From assembly GCA_015039315.1 (NCBI GenBank), contig WIDE01000017.1, positions 338,181-402,180 on the forward strand: a DNA stretch of 64,000 nt, read 5' to 3'. This DNA is from Clavulina sp. PMI_390 (Eukaryota; Basidiomycota; Agaricomycetes; Cantharellales; Hydnaceae). Shown piece by piece: positions 12,977 through 27,739 of the stretch; position 1 is the stretch's first letter, and each line of letters starts with the position of its first letter. A program made the position numbers and the translations under genes. Under the pieces are notes generated by a model that was not told where the DNA came from, searched no databases, and saw only the letters and a program-made list of their open reading frames with translations.

Positions 12977-13977
12977 TTACCCTTCAGCCTCAGGTCCGAC
13001 TCTCGCATTGGCCAGCATGTCCTCGGGATGTGCCTCGAATACCTCGACACTGACGATCCGTGTCTCCGTGTTGGTCTCAATGTCTGCCGGTGGGAGCTTT
13101 GCGCGCGTCCACTTTGGCCTCCCATTTGCATCAAGTTCGGCATATGGCTCGTAGGCTGGCGGTGGAGGAAGCGAGAGTGCTATTTGTTTCCACGGAACAC
13201 GCGGGTGAGGGCGCAGGAGGTGGGGCTGAGAGGGCGCGAGACAGCCAAATTCGGGGACGAAGTAGTAGAAGGGCATGTAAGCGACGCATTGAGCGAAACG
13301 CGGGGTAGTAGCGATGCCAAGCAAAGCCTCGGCGGTACGAGAGTGGTCAATGTACGCAACTAGTGAGAAGAAAGAGAGAAAATTGGATTTATATAGTGTT
13401 TGAGCGAGAATCCTGGGGTCGTTAGGAAATGCCAGACCTAGGTGCCAATAGAGCCCATTGTCAGAGACGACAGTGTTTTTCTTGGCAGTGAGCACGAGAC
13501 GCGAGAGTGATGAGGACTCGTTTGTATCACGATACCAGTATAAGCCCTGTAGGTTCCCTCGTGGGTCACAATAAATCGAACAAGAGTGAGCAAGTACGAA
13601 CGTTTTTCTTGATCGGCGGCTGCCACTTGCGGCCATCTTGGATCTTCTGTATCACCGGGAGTTTATAGAAATGAGGATGAGTAAGCTGTTTCGCGTGCTG
13701 GATTGTTGCATGGGCAGTAATAGGTAGAGGCACCTCGGTGGCAACTCACTATCTTCGGGGAAGTAGCGACTTCGTTCAGGAAAACGTAAACATTCCCGTG
13801 GCCAAGATGGGTTCCAACCTCCTCCGGGAGTGGACCGTCAGTCATGCCAGGGGGAAGCACCCCACACTCCACAAGGAACATTGTGGCCAGAGCGTCTGAT
13901 GCATTCGTGATCCTCAAACGCGTGTGCGAGACGAGCTGCGAGAGCTCGACTTCCATGGCTTCTTCTTCCTTAGACAT
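12977..13977 (-). CDS. Hypothetical protein, unknown family (3 exons)
   Basis: Reads from ATG 13977 (MSKEEEAMEVELSQLVSHT) to 13750. A GT-AG intron then leads to a short exon encoding KIQDGRKWQPPIKKN, which ends about 13600. A second intron leads to the long last exon starting GLYWYRDTNESSS and ending PEAEG at the stop at 12977. The protein is soluble in appearance, with no signal peptide or transmembrane helix. Its middle part is aromatic-rich (NGLYWHLGLAFPND, CVAYMPFYYFVPEFG), and a Pro-rich stretch follows (ALSLPPPPAYEPYAEL). The short exon is unusually Trp/Pro/Lys rich. I know of no domain that fits. The clean splice signals and continuous frame support a real gene, but no function can be assigned. 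Confidence 0.6.
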
Positions 13978-14735
13978 TAGATATATCTTAGACTAATAAC
14001 TGGGTATATCTCGATTGTGGCGTCGAACCAGGTGGTTGTCAGAAGTAAAGGCTGGCTTGATGTTGGAACCACTCAGGGCACGTGATCCTTGATCAAAGGT
14101 TTCATAGAGTTTCATGACAAGCCGACGTCGGTAACGCGGAGTACTGATGGAAACCTGTAAATTTCTTCCAACAAAATGTGGTCGTGCCGTCTAAGAGTCG
14201 ATATTGGTCGTGGCCCCAGGCAAGGCGATCATTTCGGGACTAGGGCGATACGCTTTTCAAGAACGCAACAGCTCCTGCATATTCGCAAGCGAATGAGCCC
14301 ATAAGGTATTGCCATAATACAATAGATTCATACAAGATTGACAGTGCGATAGCCTCCTGCGGAGGGAGGCTAAGCGCGCAACCCAAACTGTGACCAAAGC
14401 AACAAACAACAGAACCAAACTCAACGCAATCCTCACCTGAACCGCCTCTACCACGTTTAACCAGTAAGGGCCTTGGCTCTACCTTCAACCCAGAGTGAGT
14501 AACTCCAGAACCGATACTTTGATGGTTCGGGATGTTTATTTTTCTCCCTAAACCTCAGAACGTCACAGCCTATTGTGAAGTCACAAGCTTGGAAGGCTTT
14601 GCAAACTTCGACAACTCTTTTGTGGTCCAGACTTCCGTCTCATCACTTCATTGAACTTCGACATCACTAATTCCGTACCATCCCAATAACGACACCGTCG
14701 TCATCCTATCCTCTCTCAACCCACTTTCTTCGCTC
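13978..14735. other. Divergent intergenic region
   Basis: About 0.76 kb between a minus-strand gene and the plus-strand helicase gene. It should contain both promoters. The final 150 bp before 14736 are C/T-rich, as expected for a highly expressed fungal leader. No gene is evident. Confidence 0.5.
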
Positions 14736-17075
14736 ATGTCTTCCCCAGCAAGTTCTGCGACTGTCAACGTCGCTTCGCCACAAAATGGTACTGCATCGGG
14801 CTCATCAACCCCTTCCTCCTCCACTGCGTATGTCGAATCTCTTTCTGCTCTCTCTCCGGGCAGTCTCCTTGCCCCACAGTGGCAGTGTCACAGTCGACCC
14901 TGAGCTAACCATTTCTGCGTACTACGCCATTCACTCTCACTCCTAACTTCTCCTGGGATCTCTTTACAATCCGACCAATATGAATTATGGGTCATCCTGC
15001 CTCCGTTCTACCTGTGTCCTCATTTCTTGGTCGATAACCTGCCCGTCGCCTAATTAGTTCATCTCCCTCCCAGCAATCAAGCAACTGGAAAGCTGGCTTG
15101 CAGGCTCCTGTGAAGGATGAAAGGCCTCAAACAGAGGTGAGCCTACGAATCTCCATCTGAAAACTCGAGTTGACGATGTCACTAATTGTTTTTCTTTTCC
15201 CTTGTCCCGGTGTATTATCTTTACACTTGTCGTGACCTCTTTCATCAAATTCTGATTCTAGGATGTGACTAACACTCGCGGTCTCGAATGGGAGAACATG
15301 TATCTCCGTCGCGAACTCCTCATGGGCATATTCGAAGCAGGATTCGAATCCCCCTCCCCGATTCAGGAAGAAGCCGTCCCTGTCGCCCTCACTCACCGCG
15401 ATGTATTGGCTCGTGCAAAGAACGGTACTGGAAAGACTGGCGCATTCGTCATTCCCTCCCTTCAACAAGTCGATGTTACTGTTCCCAAGATTCAAGCCCT
15501 ACTCCTCACCCCTACCCGGGAACTTGCTCTCCAAACGTCACAAGTCGCCAAGAACCTTGGTAAACACATGAAAGGCATGAATGTTATGGTTACTACTGGT
15601 GGTACTACTCTCAGGGATGACATCATGCGTCTCTCTGAACCTGTGCACGTCCTCGTTGGCACACCAGGACGTATTCTCGACTTGGCAGGGAAGGGAGTGG
15701 CAGATCTGAGCTCTTGCGGGGTCTATGTGATGGATGAAGCGGATAAGCTCCTTAGCCCCGAGTTTACACCTGTGATGGAACAGCTGCTCGACTTTTGCCC
15801 ACGGGACCGTCAGGTGATGCTTTTCAGCGCAACATTCCCGCTGATTGTGAAGGATTTCAAGGTATGCTATTGTCCAGAGCTTCTGGCCGCTCTTTCTGGT
15901 TCCTGACGCAGCTGTGATGAATTGATTTCCTCTCCAGGACAAGCACATGAAGAACCCGTATGAGATTAATCTTATGGACGAATTAACTTTGCGTGGTGTG
16001 ACCCAATATTATGCCTATGTTGAAGAGCGACAGAAGGTCCACTGTTTGAATACACTATTCGGCAAGGTTTGTGCCTCCCTTGCCATGCACGGGATGTCCA
16101 ACTTGCCATGCTAACCGCCAACTACAGCTTCAAATTAATCAATCGATCATCTTCTGCAATTCTACGAATCGAGTGGAGTTGTTGGCCAAGAAGATCACTG
16201 AACAAGGATACTCCTGCTTTTTCTCGCACGCCAAAATGCTTCAAGCTCATCGTAATCGCGTCTTCCACGACTTCCGCAACGGTGTCTGCCGCAACCTCGT
16301 CTGCTCGGATTTGCTGACCCGTGGTATTGATATTCAAGCCGTCAACGTTGTCATCAATTTCGATTTCCCCAAGAACTCTGAGACTTATCTCCATCGTATC
16401 GGCCGTTCTGGGCGGTTTGGGCACTTGGGTCTTGCGATCAACTTGATCACATATGAGGATCGTTTCAATCTGTACAAGATTGAGCAGGAGCTTGGTACAG
16501 AAATTCAAGCCATCCCTCCGAACATTGACAAGAAGCTCTATGTTGCGCCAAGCGCGATCGCTGATGGCGATGACGAGATGATGAGGAAGCAGCAACAGGC
16601 GAGGCAGATCCAACAAGCCCAGGCTCAGTTGCGTGCAAAGGAAGAAGAGAAGCTGCAGCAGGCAAGGCAACAAAGCGCGAACGGGTCGGCTCGTGGCACC
16701 CCAGCCCCGCAGCAGCAGCAACGCCATGCTTCCAATGGTAACGGAGCTCCTCCCACCCAATCGACTCCTCAGCAGGCGCCGATGATGCCAGCCCCCATGC
16801 CCCCTCAGCAGATGCAGCCTGGCTTCATGCCCCCGCCCCAGCAAGGAGGCCCCATGCAACCCCAGCTCCAGTTCCAGCCTCCCCCAATGAACGGCATGCC
16901 TCCTCAGCAGCCAGGGTACTATGGCCCTCCCCAAGGTGGGTACCCGATGCCGCCACCTCAAGGCCCACCTGGACCTTATGGGCCGCAGTATGGTATGCCA
17001 CCACCCCAGATGATGCGTGGTCCTGGTGGGCCGATGGGGATGCCCCCTCGTGGGTACCCCAATGGCGGCCGATGA
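14736..17075 (+). CDS. DHH1: DEAD-box RNA helicase Dhh1 (DDX6 family)
   Basis: ATP-dependent RNA helicase that couples decapping and translational repression in P-bodies. Five exons (14736-14827, 15058-15136, 15262-15861, 15938-16066, 16128-17075) sum to 1,848 nt and encode 615 residues. Visible motifs are the Q motif region ([14 protein letters not shown]), motif I ([11 protein letters not shown]), Ia (PTRELALQ), GG (TTGGT), Ib (TPGRI), II (DEAD in VMDEADKL), III (SAT), IV (SIIFCNS), V (TRGIDI) and VI ([10 protein letters not shown]). The core closely follows the Dhh1/DDX6 type. After residue about 430 comes a long Gln/Pro/Met-rich tail ([16 protein letters not shown], then PPQ and MPP repeats) of low complexity, which is typical of fungal Dhh1 and probably drives condensation. 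The first intron (230 nt) is much longer than the other introns, as often seen near fungal promoters. Confidence 0.97.
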
Positions 17076-18804
17076 AGCGACCAGGACACATAGAGATAGA
17101 GAGCATCTGGTGATAACACCCCCGATTCGACCGAGCTTTTGAGAGCATTTTCCCCGCCATTTCTCCCCCTTTTTTCGGTTATTGTTTTACTTCTTGTTTT
17201 TGGCTGACGATTGTTTTTGACGCGCTCATCCGCTATCACCCACATTCATCAACCCCTCACCCACCCTATCCACCTCAACTAGTCTCTGAGCACGAGCCAA
17301 ATTTCTGACTGCTCGCGGCTGCTTGCAGTGTGGTCCATCGCGGGTCAAGCGATCGTATGCCTAACTTATTGCCCTCTCTTCCGTCTCAACCCCCTTTTTG
17401 TTTATTTCCCTTCACTACATTTTTCCTCCGCCCCGCTCGCTTGCTCCCCCATGATGCTGCTGCGCGTTTCTCTTGCGAGGGATGATGCGATATTTCGGCG
17501 CTCCATCCCACAATGCGCAGTCGTCCCCTTATCAACCTCGGGGGATCCTTGACTCACCTCTCGATCGGGCGGCCTATTTTGGGCGATCGTACTTCTTCAG
17601 TTGTAATTCCCTCACATTCACCATCGATCGAAAACCCCTTCTTTGCTTTTATGAACGTCTTCTCCCGGCGGGGAAATCTGTCTTGCGTACCTTTCATCTC
17701 CTTCTCAATTCGCTCATTGCTTGTTGTCCACCCATTACTGCTGCGCATTGTCCTCAGTGAAATTTGTCACCAACTGCTCCCTCTTTCTTATCTCATATGG
17801 CTGGTGATGTTGTATCGTTTGCTCGTGGTAGTTGTAGGGCTGTAATTTCGGCGTAGGTAGAGATTGCTGGCGCATAATTGGAGGCGATATGCCGAATCTT
17901 TGCCACTTATCCTTGTCTGAAGTGAGCAAACGCTCCCCCTGGAAGCTAAAGATATTCTACAATGCGAGCAAAAGACATCTTATCGCCAAAAGCTGAGCTC
18001 TGTGCCAAGTCACGTGGGCGACTGGAATTTGCTTTTGCCAACTTTGATGCCTTCCTCGTGTTACGATTAGGTGGTACTCAAACAGTTTCCCCTCTTTTTT
18101 GCTCCGTGCTGCCGACAATAGTGCGTGGTTATTGAGCGTGCTGGCATCTTCGTATTGTCAAAAAGCCGGCTGATGAAGTCCATGCGTCTCAATTTGGAAT
18201 CCTTTGCTTACCGCCCCGATCAGCGCCTCATAGTCTGAAATACAAGCTGCACGGCCTCACTCGCTCCGATTCAAACGCTCAGGCATTTGAGATACTCCGT
18301 GATATGCATATCTCTCCTGTTCTCAACATCAGATGTCGTGCGCCACCCATTCAAAATCTCTCACCTGCTGCGATATATAATCCCCGATGACTACTACCAC
18401 CACTACCACACCTCGACCTCGCGTTACCTTCAAGGAGACGACTGTGCTGTGCAACATACACGTACCACTATCCTGCTCCTCTTTGACGAGTTCAATCTTA
18501 CGACGAAAACGATCAGACGCCCACATATCATCGTCCTACTCCATCGGCATCACCAAAGCCGTGTCAACGACGCCCATCCTAGACGCGCTCAATTTTTTCT
18601 CTGGCCAAAGTTTCATCCCAAGCCGGTTTCCAGGCAGCTATCACGACTGACTGCGCAGTTATCTCTTCCCATTTTTACATACAAGTGACGCCGCTCCGCA
18701 GTCGCCTCGTTCAAGAGCACATTTACGTGAAAAAGGCAGTCATTTGAGACGCCAAAGTTAGCTACTCACCCTTGGCCTCTTCAACCCCCCATGCTATTGC
18801 CCTC
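17076..18804. other. Intergenic, 1.7 kb
   Basis: Starts with the T-rich 3' region of the helicase gene. The remainder shows C/T-rich and ACC-repeat stretches (for example near 18388-18415) but no gene I can support. One 87-codon open frame at 18387-18650 begins with a Thr run and lacks any recognisable domain. Confidence 0.5.
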
Positions 18805-20471
18805 ATGACACGAGCCAAGTATACCCCACTTCCAATCGTTGATGAGGAGCTTGGGATACGCCCACCTCCAGTTGCCCTAGTCCCAATATGTGGATCCCTC
18901 TCACTATCCCGCAACAACTACATTCGCTTTCTCTATGTTGTCCTGTTTGCTAGCACGCTCTTTTTCTTCTTTTGTGTTGCAACGGTGGTGCAAGCCCTCA
19001 GGAAGGGATCGCCTCTATTCCACTCTTCATCGCCTCCATCCATCTCAACAACATTCCAAGCATTCCGCGCCCCGGACGCTGGGGCCCTGGTAAACGTCAC
19101 GGCCCTCAATCTTGCGCTAGAAGTGTCACGCCGAATCCGATCACCACCCGAACTCAACTGCATGCTTCGAGAGTGGCATGACCAGCGCTATGCTTCAATT
19201 CGAGCTGGTGGCGAGCAGTCTCGCACCGTGCTCATTGGGCTGAATATCAGAAACGCTGATGAGCAAGTTGCAAATATTATCGCACAGCTTCCCACCGTGA
19301 TAGAGTTTCTTGGTCCCCAGAACGTGCATATGTCAGTGTACGAGAGTGGGAGCGATGACCATACCCCGAAGCTGTTAGCATCACGTAAGTGGCTAATCTC
19401 ACTGTGCTCGGATCGATTGCGGCTGCGAATAACAGTACTAACCACGTGTGTGCATTATTTTCGCTCTAGTTACTAAGGTGCTGGACGCCCTGGGGACCTC
19501 GTACTCGATCGTCTCCAAGGGAGACACTGAGCATCTCAATATGGAGTTCGATCATCGCATTGAATCACTTGCGTGGCTCCGCAACAAACTCCTGGACCAG
19601 CTCTTCGTGGAGGACGTTGTCCAGAGCATGCCCAATGGGCGCTTCGACGAGATCTTGTTCCTCAACGACATTATTTGGTGTCCTGCCGATCTCCTTGAGG
19701 TCATTTATCAGAAACGTCAGACAGGCGCTCATCAGTCGTGTTCGGTGGATTGGGATTGGAATATGCGTGTTGTTTATGATCGATGGGTGCTTCGCTCAAT
19801 TTCTGGGAGGTGAGTTACTAAAGTCCCTAACTGTCATTTGTTATTCGGCTAATAAAGCCCATATCAAACACCTTCTTTTCCGATGCAGGCCGTGGTACGA
19901 TCGTGAAAATCTTACGAAGTATTGGCATGACCCTGCTGCGCTAGACGCAAAGGTTCCACCTACCCCCCTTCCATTCGAGCCTGAAGGCCGGGAGCGATTC
20001 GAGTCATTACGGCCCGTTCAAGTGTTTTCCTGCTGGAACGGGATGGCTGCATTCACGGCGTCTGCGTTTGTGGAAAAGGGAATTCGTTTCCGGGTCGCCG
20101 AAAATGACCATCACGGTGATGGGGCTCAGAAGAAGCCTACGGATATTGCTAGCGAGTGTTTCCTCTCGAGCGTGGACCTTTGGAAGGCTGGAATGGGGAA
20201 GATTGTATTGGCCTCGCGGGCGAGGTGTGTGCTCCTTTATGATATTCGACTGCTTTTAGTAGTATTGACCTATTTCCGCAGGGTTGCCTACGGGACCGAT
20301 GACTACAATATTTACCGCAGAGATTGGCGTGTTGGGAGGGTTGAGAACCTTGCCAGTCTCAGAGACGAGGAGCGCATATCATGGATCGAGGAACCACCCA
20401 AGGAAGTAGTCCTCCAAGACCTTGGCTGGTGGGAAGACCATGAGCGTTGGGCTCCCTGGGATGAGGCATGA
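18805..20471 (+). CDS. GT69 alpha-1,3-mannosyltransferase (CAP59/CMT1 family)
   Basis: Type II Golgi glycosyltransferase of the cryptococcal CAP59/CMT1 family (GT69), which adds alpha-1,3-mannose to glycans. Four exons (18805-19384, 19470-19809, 19889-20224, 20282-20471) total 1,446 nt for 481 residues. A short cytosolic part (TRAKYTPLPIVDEELG) is followed by one signal-anchor helix near residues 40-62 (FLYVVLFASTLFFFFCVATV). The catalytic region starts with VLIGLNIRNADEQ and VHMSVYESGSDDHTP. It continues with EILFLNDIIWCPADLLEVI, where the conserved Asp-rich segment is visible, then VDWDWN, FSCWNGMAAFTASAF and the C-terminal SECFLSSVDLW. ATG 18805 is the first in frame. Members in capsule-forming yeasts act in capsule synthesis. 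Here a role in protein or lipid glycan decoration is more likely, but the substrate cannot be read from the sequence. Confidence 0.88.
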
Positions 20472-20771
20472 TACTGGTCTTTCATTATTGCTTTGCTTTA
20501 CTGTTTCCACTACTGTGCTTCTACTTTGCTTCATGTCGCTTTCGATTTGGGACTCAGCGCTACATTACGCGTACCTCTGTATTCCTCTTAATAACTCAGT
20601 TCAATAGAATTTTGTGCCATTCATGACTTCACCTGTTTTATGTGCCCCCGATAAACCAATGCTGGAGGGTACTTGGGTCCAACATTGATTGTTGGATCTT
20701 GTTGACATATTCGCGCACCCTATTTCGTCATAGACGACGATGAGACAGAGGTTAAACAAGTTGCCCGTGTA

Positions 20772-23500
20772 ATGTCTTCAGAAGCAGGACCAAGTACGAG
20801 TACTTCTTCTCCTGCCGTGAACCAGCCCCGTCGCAAGAAACGAAAGGCCGCAGCGCGTCCTGTTGTTTCTGGGAGCGATAGACCATATTTGACGCATCAG
20901 GTACTACACCATGGTATGTTGTACATATTATGCACACGAAATGCTAGATGATTTCATTTTGTTACCTTATTGGTAGGCCAAGTTACCCTTACACCCCCTG
21001 AAAACTACGGCCGTCTGCGGAGATCGAGCCCTGAACGAACCAATGCTGCGGGTCAATCTAGCTCTCGAACCCGCCACAATGCTTCGCGTCCTATCTCTCC
21101 AGCTGTCCTTCCTCAGCCAGTGCAAGGAATTATTGATTACTCTATTCCTTCGCGACCGCGGTTGCGACGACCCCAGTCTGCAGTCGCAGCAGAGCGCCTC
21201 ACAGCCCCGCCTCCCTCGAGTGCGAGTGATGGGAATACACGTCCTTCTAGTCGACTGAGCGATCGGCGTGCCCGTAATGAGCCTTTGGCAGCTCAAAATA
21301 TCTCAACTCGACCTAGAAGCGCCACCAACAGTCGCGATGCCGCACCACCTCTCTCCACAATCCCCATACCCCGGCCAATTTCTCCCCCGCCCCCTCCAGA
21401 TCTAACTGATCTTCCTCCACCATATATGCCTCCTTCTCCTCCCCGAGCACCTGCTCGACTTACCTCACCTGGTCCTACGGAGCGAGCGGACCCTCCTGAG
21501 TTAGAAAGGCGGGAAATATCGGCATCATCTCCCCATGAGAGCGAGAACTTACCTTCTTCGTCATCGGATGATTCAATCACTGACGAGGAGGATCAGTCTG
21601 AGGACATGTCTGCTTTGATGTTCCAGGCAGCTTGGGAGATGGATAGGGAAGCAGGACTGTCTCTTGAAGATCGCGTACGGCGTGATTTTGAACGGAGACA
21701 GCGAGCTTCAGATCCCTCCGATTTATCCCTACCTGTGGAACAATCAAATATTGAGACTGATGCACCTATACTGTCTCCAGGCGATGTTCTCCTTGATACC
21801 ACGCTCTCTGCCCCCTCTACGTCTGGACGTGCCGAGGCGGGAAGCCTCGGCGAACCAGATCATACCACCCCACCCTCTCCAGAGCTTGGTTATGAACCTC
21901 CGTCACCGGGACCAGAACAGCGAACAAGCGATAGGGAATCAGGATCTAACAAGTCACTTCCTGTCCCTCCACCAAGCCCGGAATCGGTTGTTACCCACTC
22001 TCGACCCTTGCCCCTGCCTCCGATGACACCCAGTCAAACCCGTCCAGTCTCAGCATATGTATCTGTATTTCACACGTCCCCACCTACGTTCAACCTCGAG
22101 TCAAATGTTTCAATAACACCAAGTCAAGCCACCACCATTATACCTGCTTCATCTGCACCTGCACCATCTTCACATAATCAAACCCCTCCTGCGGAAGGAT
22201 TAAATGCTACGTCTTCAACGGAATCAGATTCTTCCCCTTCAGCGGCGCCGACCGCTTCAGCAGCGGCAGAAGATATGACTATTGCGCCCTCGACAGATAG
22301 TCACCTGCAGTCATCGCAGCTTCCCCCACGTACTCCTGGTCGGAAGCCGCCGCCGCCACCTCCACGTCGTTTCCGAGGGCGGGCAAACTCTCAGTCATCA
22401 GGGCCACCCCCTTCATCCTACCCCTTATCGCCTACTTCTTCGCGCCAAGGACGCCCTCGATCACCTATTTTGGAGCCTCCTACCATAAACAATACTTCCA
22501 CGATGTCTGTTCGTGATCGTATAGGAGCATTCGAGGCGATGACTACTCGGCGACGTCCACCTCCGCCGCCGCCTCGACCTCGAACCCCGTCCATCCGTCA
22601 GGCATCAACCCCAGTCCTAACTGGGACAGGGAGATCGGAAGCACCTCATGATACAGCTACCACTCAGGAACAGTTCCCAACAATGAGCTCTCTGTCCACA
22701 GCAGATGGGGCGGAAGAAGTCGAGGCTCCACCAGCGCAGACCGCCACCCCTGCTCCAGATAATCTCCCCTCAGTTGTTCACACGAGATCCAATAGTCTTC
22801 GTCGCTCACGGCGCTCCTCGTTGGGTGATGGTCCGTTCCTAACCCCCACTCCACTAACAGTTGCAAGTCGATCCGAACCAAATTTGGTAGACTCTGAGCT
22901 TGGTCCTCCAAGTCCTGCACCTGAGGCTCAAGAAGAGAGCTCAATTGAGATGGCCCCTGTTCGCCAGCAGTCGTATGAGTATACTGACCTCGACCTGCTG
23001 GTTTCCCGCTTGGAGACCCAGCCCACCGGTCAAGGCACTTCGTACGATACACTTCTTACGATCGCTGAAGTCATAGGCCCTGCTCACCCGACGAGGCCAC
23101 TAGAGCACACTCGCGCAGTAGAGGATCTCCCCGTCGCTCCCATTTTAGTGGAACGTCGACGTGTGACAAAGGATGGGCGCAAGAAGTTGAAGTTGTCGCT
23201 TATGGGTGTGATTGTGGATCGATGCAGCGTCTGCATGTCGCAGTTCAAGCAGCAAGAGATGGGCGTTCTCCTGCCCTGCCAACATTTGTATGTCACCTCT
23301 CCTCAACTTTCTTCTGTCAATGTGTATATGTAGGCCAGAACGAGTGCTTACAGAGCTTATACAATTTTGATAGCTTTCATACCAAGTGTGTTCAAACTTG
23401 GTTACTGCAACACGGAACTTGCCCGCTATGTAGAACTCCAATTCGCTCACAAACCGAAAACGCTAGTGAACCCGCCGAGGAACCAATGTTGTTATTATAG
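20772..23500 (+). CDS. RING-H2 finger protein with long disordered Pro/Ser-rich region
   Basis: Probable E3 ubiquitin ligase. Three exons (20772-20913, 20977-23287, 23374-23500) sum to 2,580 nt and encode 859 residues. The first 750 residues are low-complexity Ser/Pro/Arg/Glu sequence, with a basic patch (PRRKKRKAAARP) near the start that could be a nuclear signal. There are several poly-proline stretches (RKPPPPPPRR, RRRPPPPPPRPRT). The RING-H2 finger lies at the C terminus. CSVC starts it, PCQHFFHTKC supplies the Cys-His and His-Cys pairs, and CPLC closes it. The domain is completed only after splicing, since the last intron interrupts it just before the FH. A short tail ends EEPMLLL. The gene is convergent with the Polo kinase gene, with 195 bp between the stops. 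The substrate is unknown. Confidence 0.85.
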
Positions 23501-23695
23501 TGTTATCAAAATGCTACTTGTCAACAATATGAATGCCATAATGAGTCCAGTCCTTGCGATCCAAAACAGAGAGTATGGGTGAAGCAATGAGAAAGGCAGA
23601 GGGGATGGATGATGGTAGAAATACAGTCAACCCAGGATAGTAGGAATGAATAATGAGATGTGGGGGACAACAAGGTGGGACTGCTAGGAACGATA

Positions 23696-26886
<3,191 letters not shown>

Positions 26887-27117
26887 CCGAACGAGAATAA
26901 AATGCTCGATGTAAGGACCGGTTAAGCGGTTACGCCTCCAATGAGGATAAAAGGAGGGTTTTGTTGTTTATTTGGCCCCGGGTATATATGCCACAACATA
27001 TACTCACAAAGTTCACGCGCCGATCGATCGTTGAGTTTATTTTCACGAGACAAAACTCCCCGACTAACTTGGGCACATTCTACTAGATAGCCAGGGGTTA
27101 GCTCTCTTCGCTGTTTC
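26887..27117. promoter_or_regulatory. Short bidirectional promoter region
   Basis: 231 bp separate the ATG of the minus-strand Polo kinase from the ATG of the plus-strand GNAT gene, so both promoters and leaders must fit here. A TATA-like run (GGTATATATGCC near 26980) lies in the middle. Whether the two genes are co-expressed cannot be told from the sequence. Confidence 0.5.
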
Positions 27118-27579
27118 ATGTCTGTACCTGAGGGCTATATCCTTCAAGAGGGCTATCCTACTCCGGAGGATTATGTCCAGCTTCGCGCCGAATCAGGGCT
27201 AACTCAAAAAACGCTTCAACAGGCCGCAGCTGCTATAAGAGGTAGCTGGTGCGGCTATTACGTAGCGGAATCAGCTACTCCTTCAAAGGCTGTTGCCATG
27301 GGTCGTGTCGTCGGAGATGGCAGTTGGTATTTTCTCGTTGCTGATATGGCAGTTCTTCCTGCACATCAGAGGAAAGGATTAGGCGGGGTTATTCTGAAGA
27401 ATCTTCTCGAGCAAATTAAACAAAATGCCGTGGAGGGTGAGGCATATATCAGCCTTGGTGCAGATCCACCTGGACGGGGGTTGTATGCCAAACACGGCTT
27501 CAAGGACACCATGCCGGAGGTGGCTGGGATGGCAATGGAAGTAGATATTGCTCCTAAAAGCCTCCCCAAGAACGTCTAA
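27118..27579 (+). CDS. GNAT family N-acetyltransferase
   Basis: Intron-less 153-residue protein with a single GNAT fold, which transfers an acetyl group from acetyl-CoA to an amine. The start is ATG 27118 (MSVPEGYILQEGY). Motif A is clear: VADMAVLPAHQRKGLGG supplies strand beta-4 and the Q/R-x-x-G-x-G pyrophosphate loop. Motif B follows at GRGLYAKHGFKDT, with the usual Tyr and Gly-Phe. The GSWCGYYVAESA part is the N-terminal sheet. It resembles small fungal acetyltransferases of unknown substrate. It is one of the few single-exon genes in a region of heavily split genes. Its 3' end faces the GH47 gene, with 160 bp between the stops. Confidence 0.85.
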   Translation: MSVPEGYILQEGYPTPEDYVQLRAESGLTQKTLQQAAAAIRGSWCGYYVAESATPSKAVAMGRVVGDGSWYFLVADMAVLPAHQRKGLGGVILKNLLEQIKQNAVEGEAYISLGADPPGRGLYAKHGFKDTMPEVAGMAMEVDIAPKSLPKNV

Positions 27580-27739
27580 GATTTCCTCCACATATTGATC
27601 GTAGAACTCAGAGCTCATCGCGCGCTGATCAGCGATAGAAGATGTTACATTGTACAAATCGCGAGGTTGTAACATGCTATCACATGCGTGTTGTAGCATT
27701 ACACTGTGTTGTAACTGCTATAGTGCAATAGATATCGGC

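Noticed and set aside
16122..16961. 279-codon antisense open frame opposite the last Dhh1 exon
   Set aside because: It is a shadow of the Gln/Pro-rich helicase tail, with no start context or motif.
18387..18650. 87-codon frame beginning with a Thr run
   Set aside because: A low-complexity start from an ACC repeat, with no homology sign and no splice partners. I could not support a gene.
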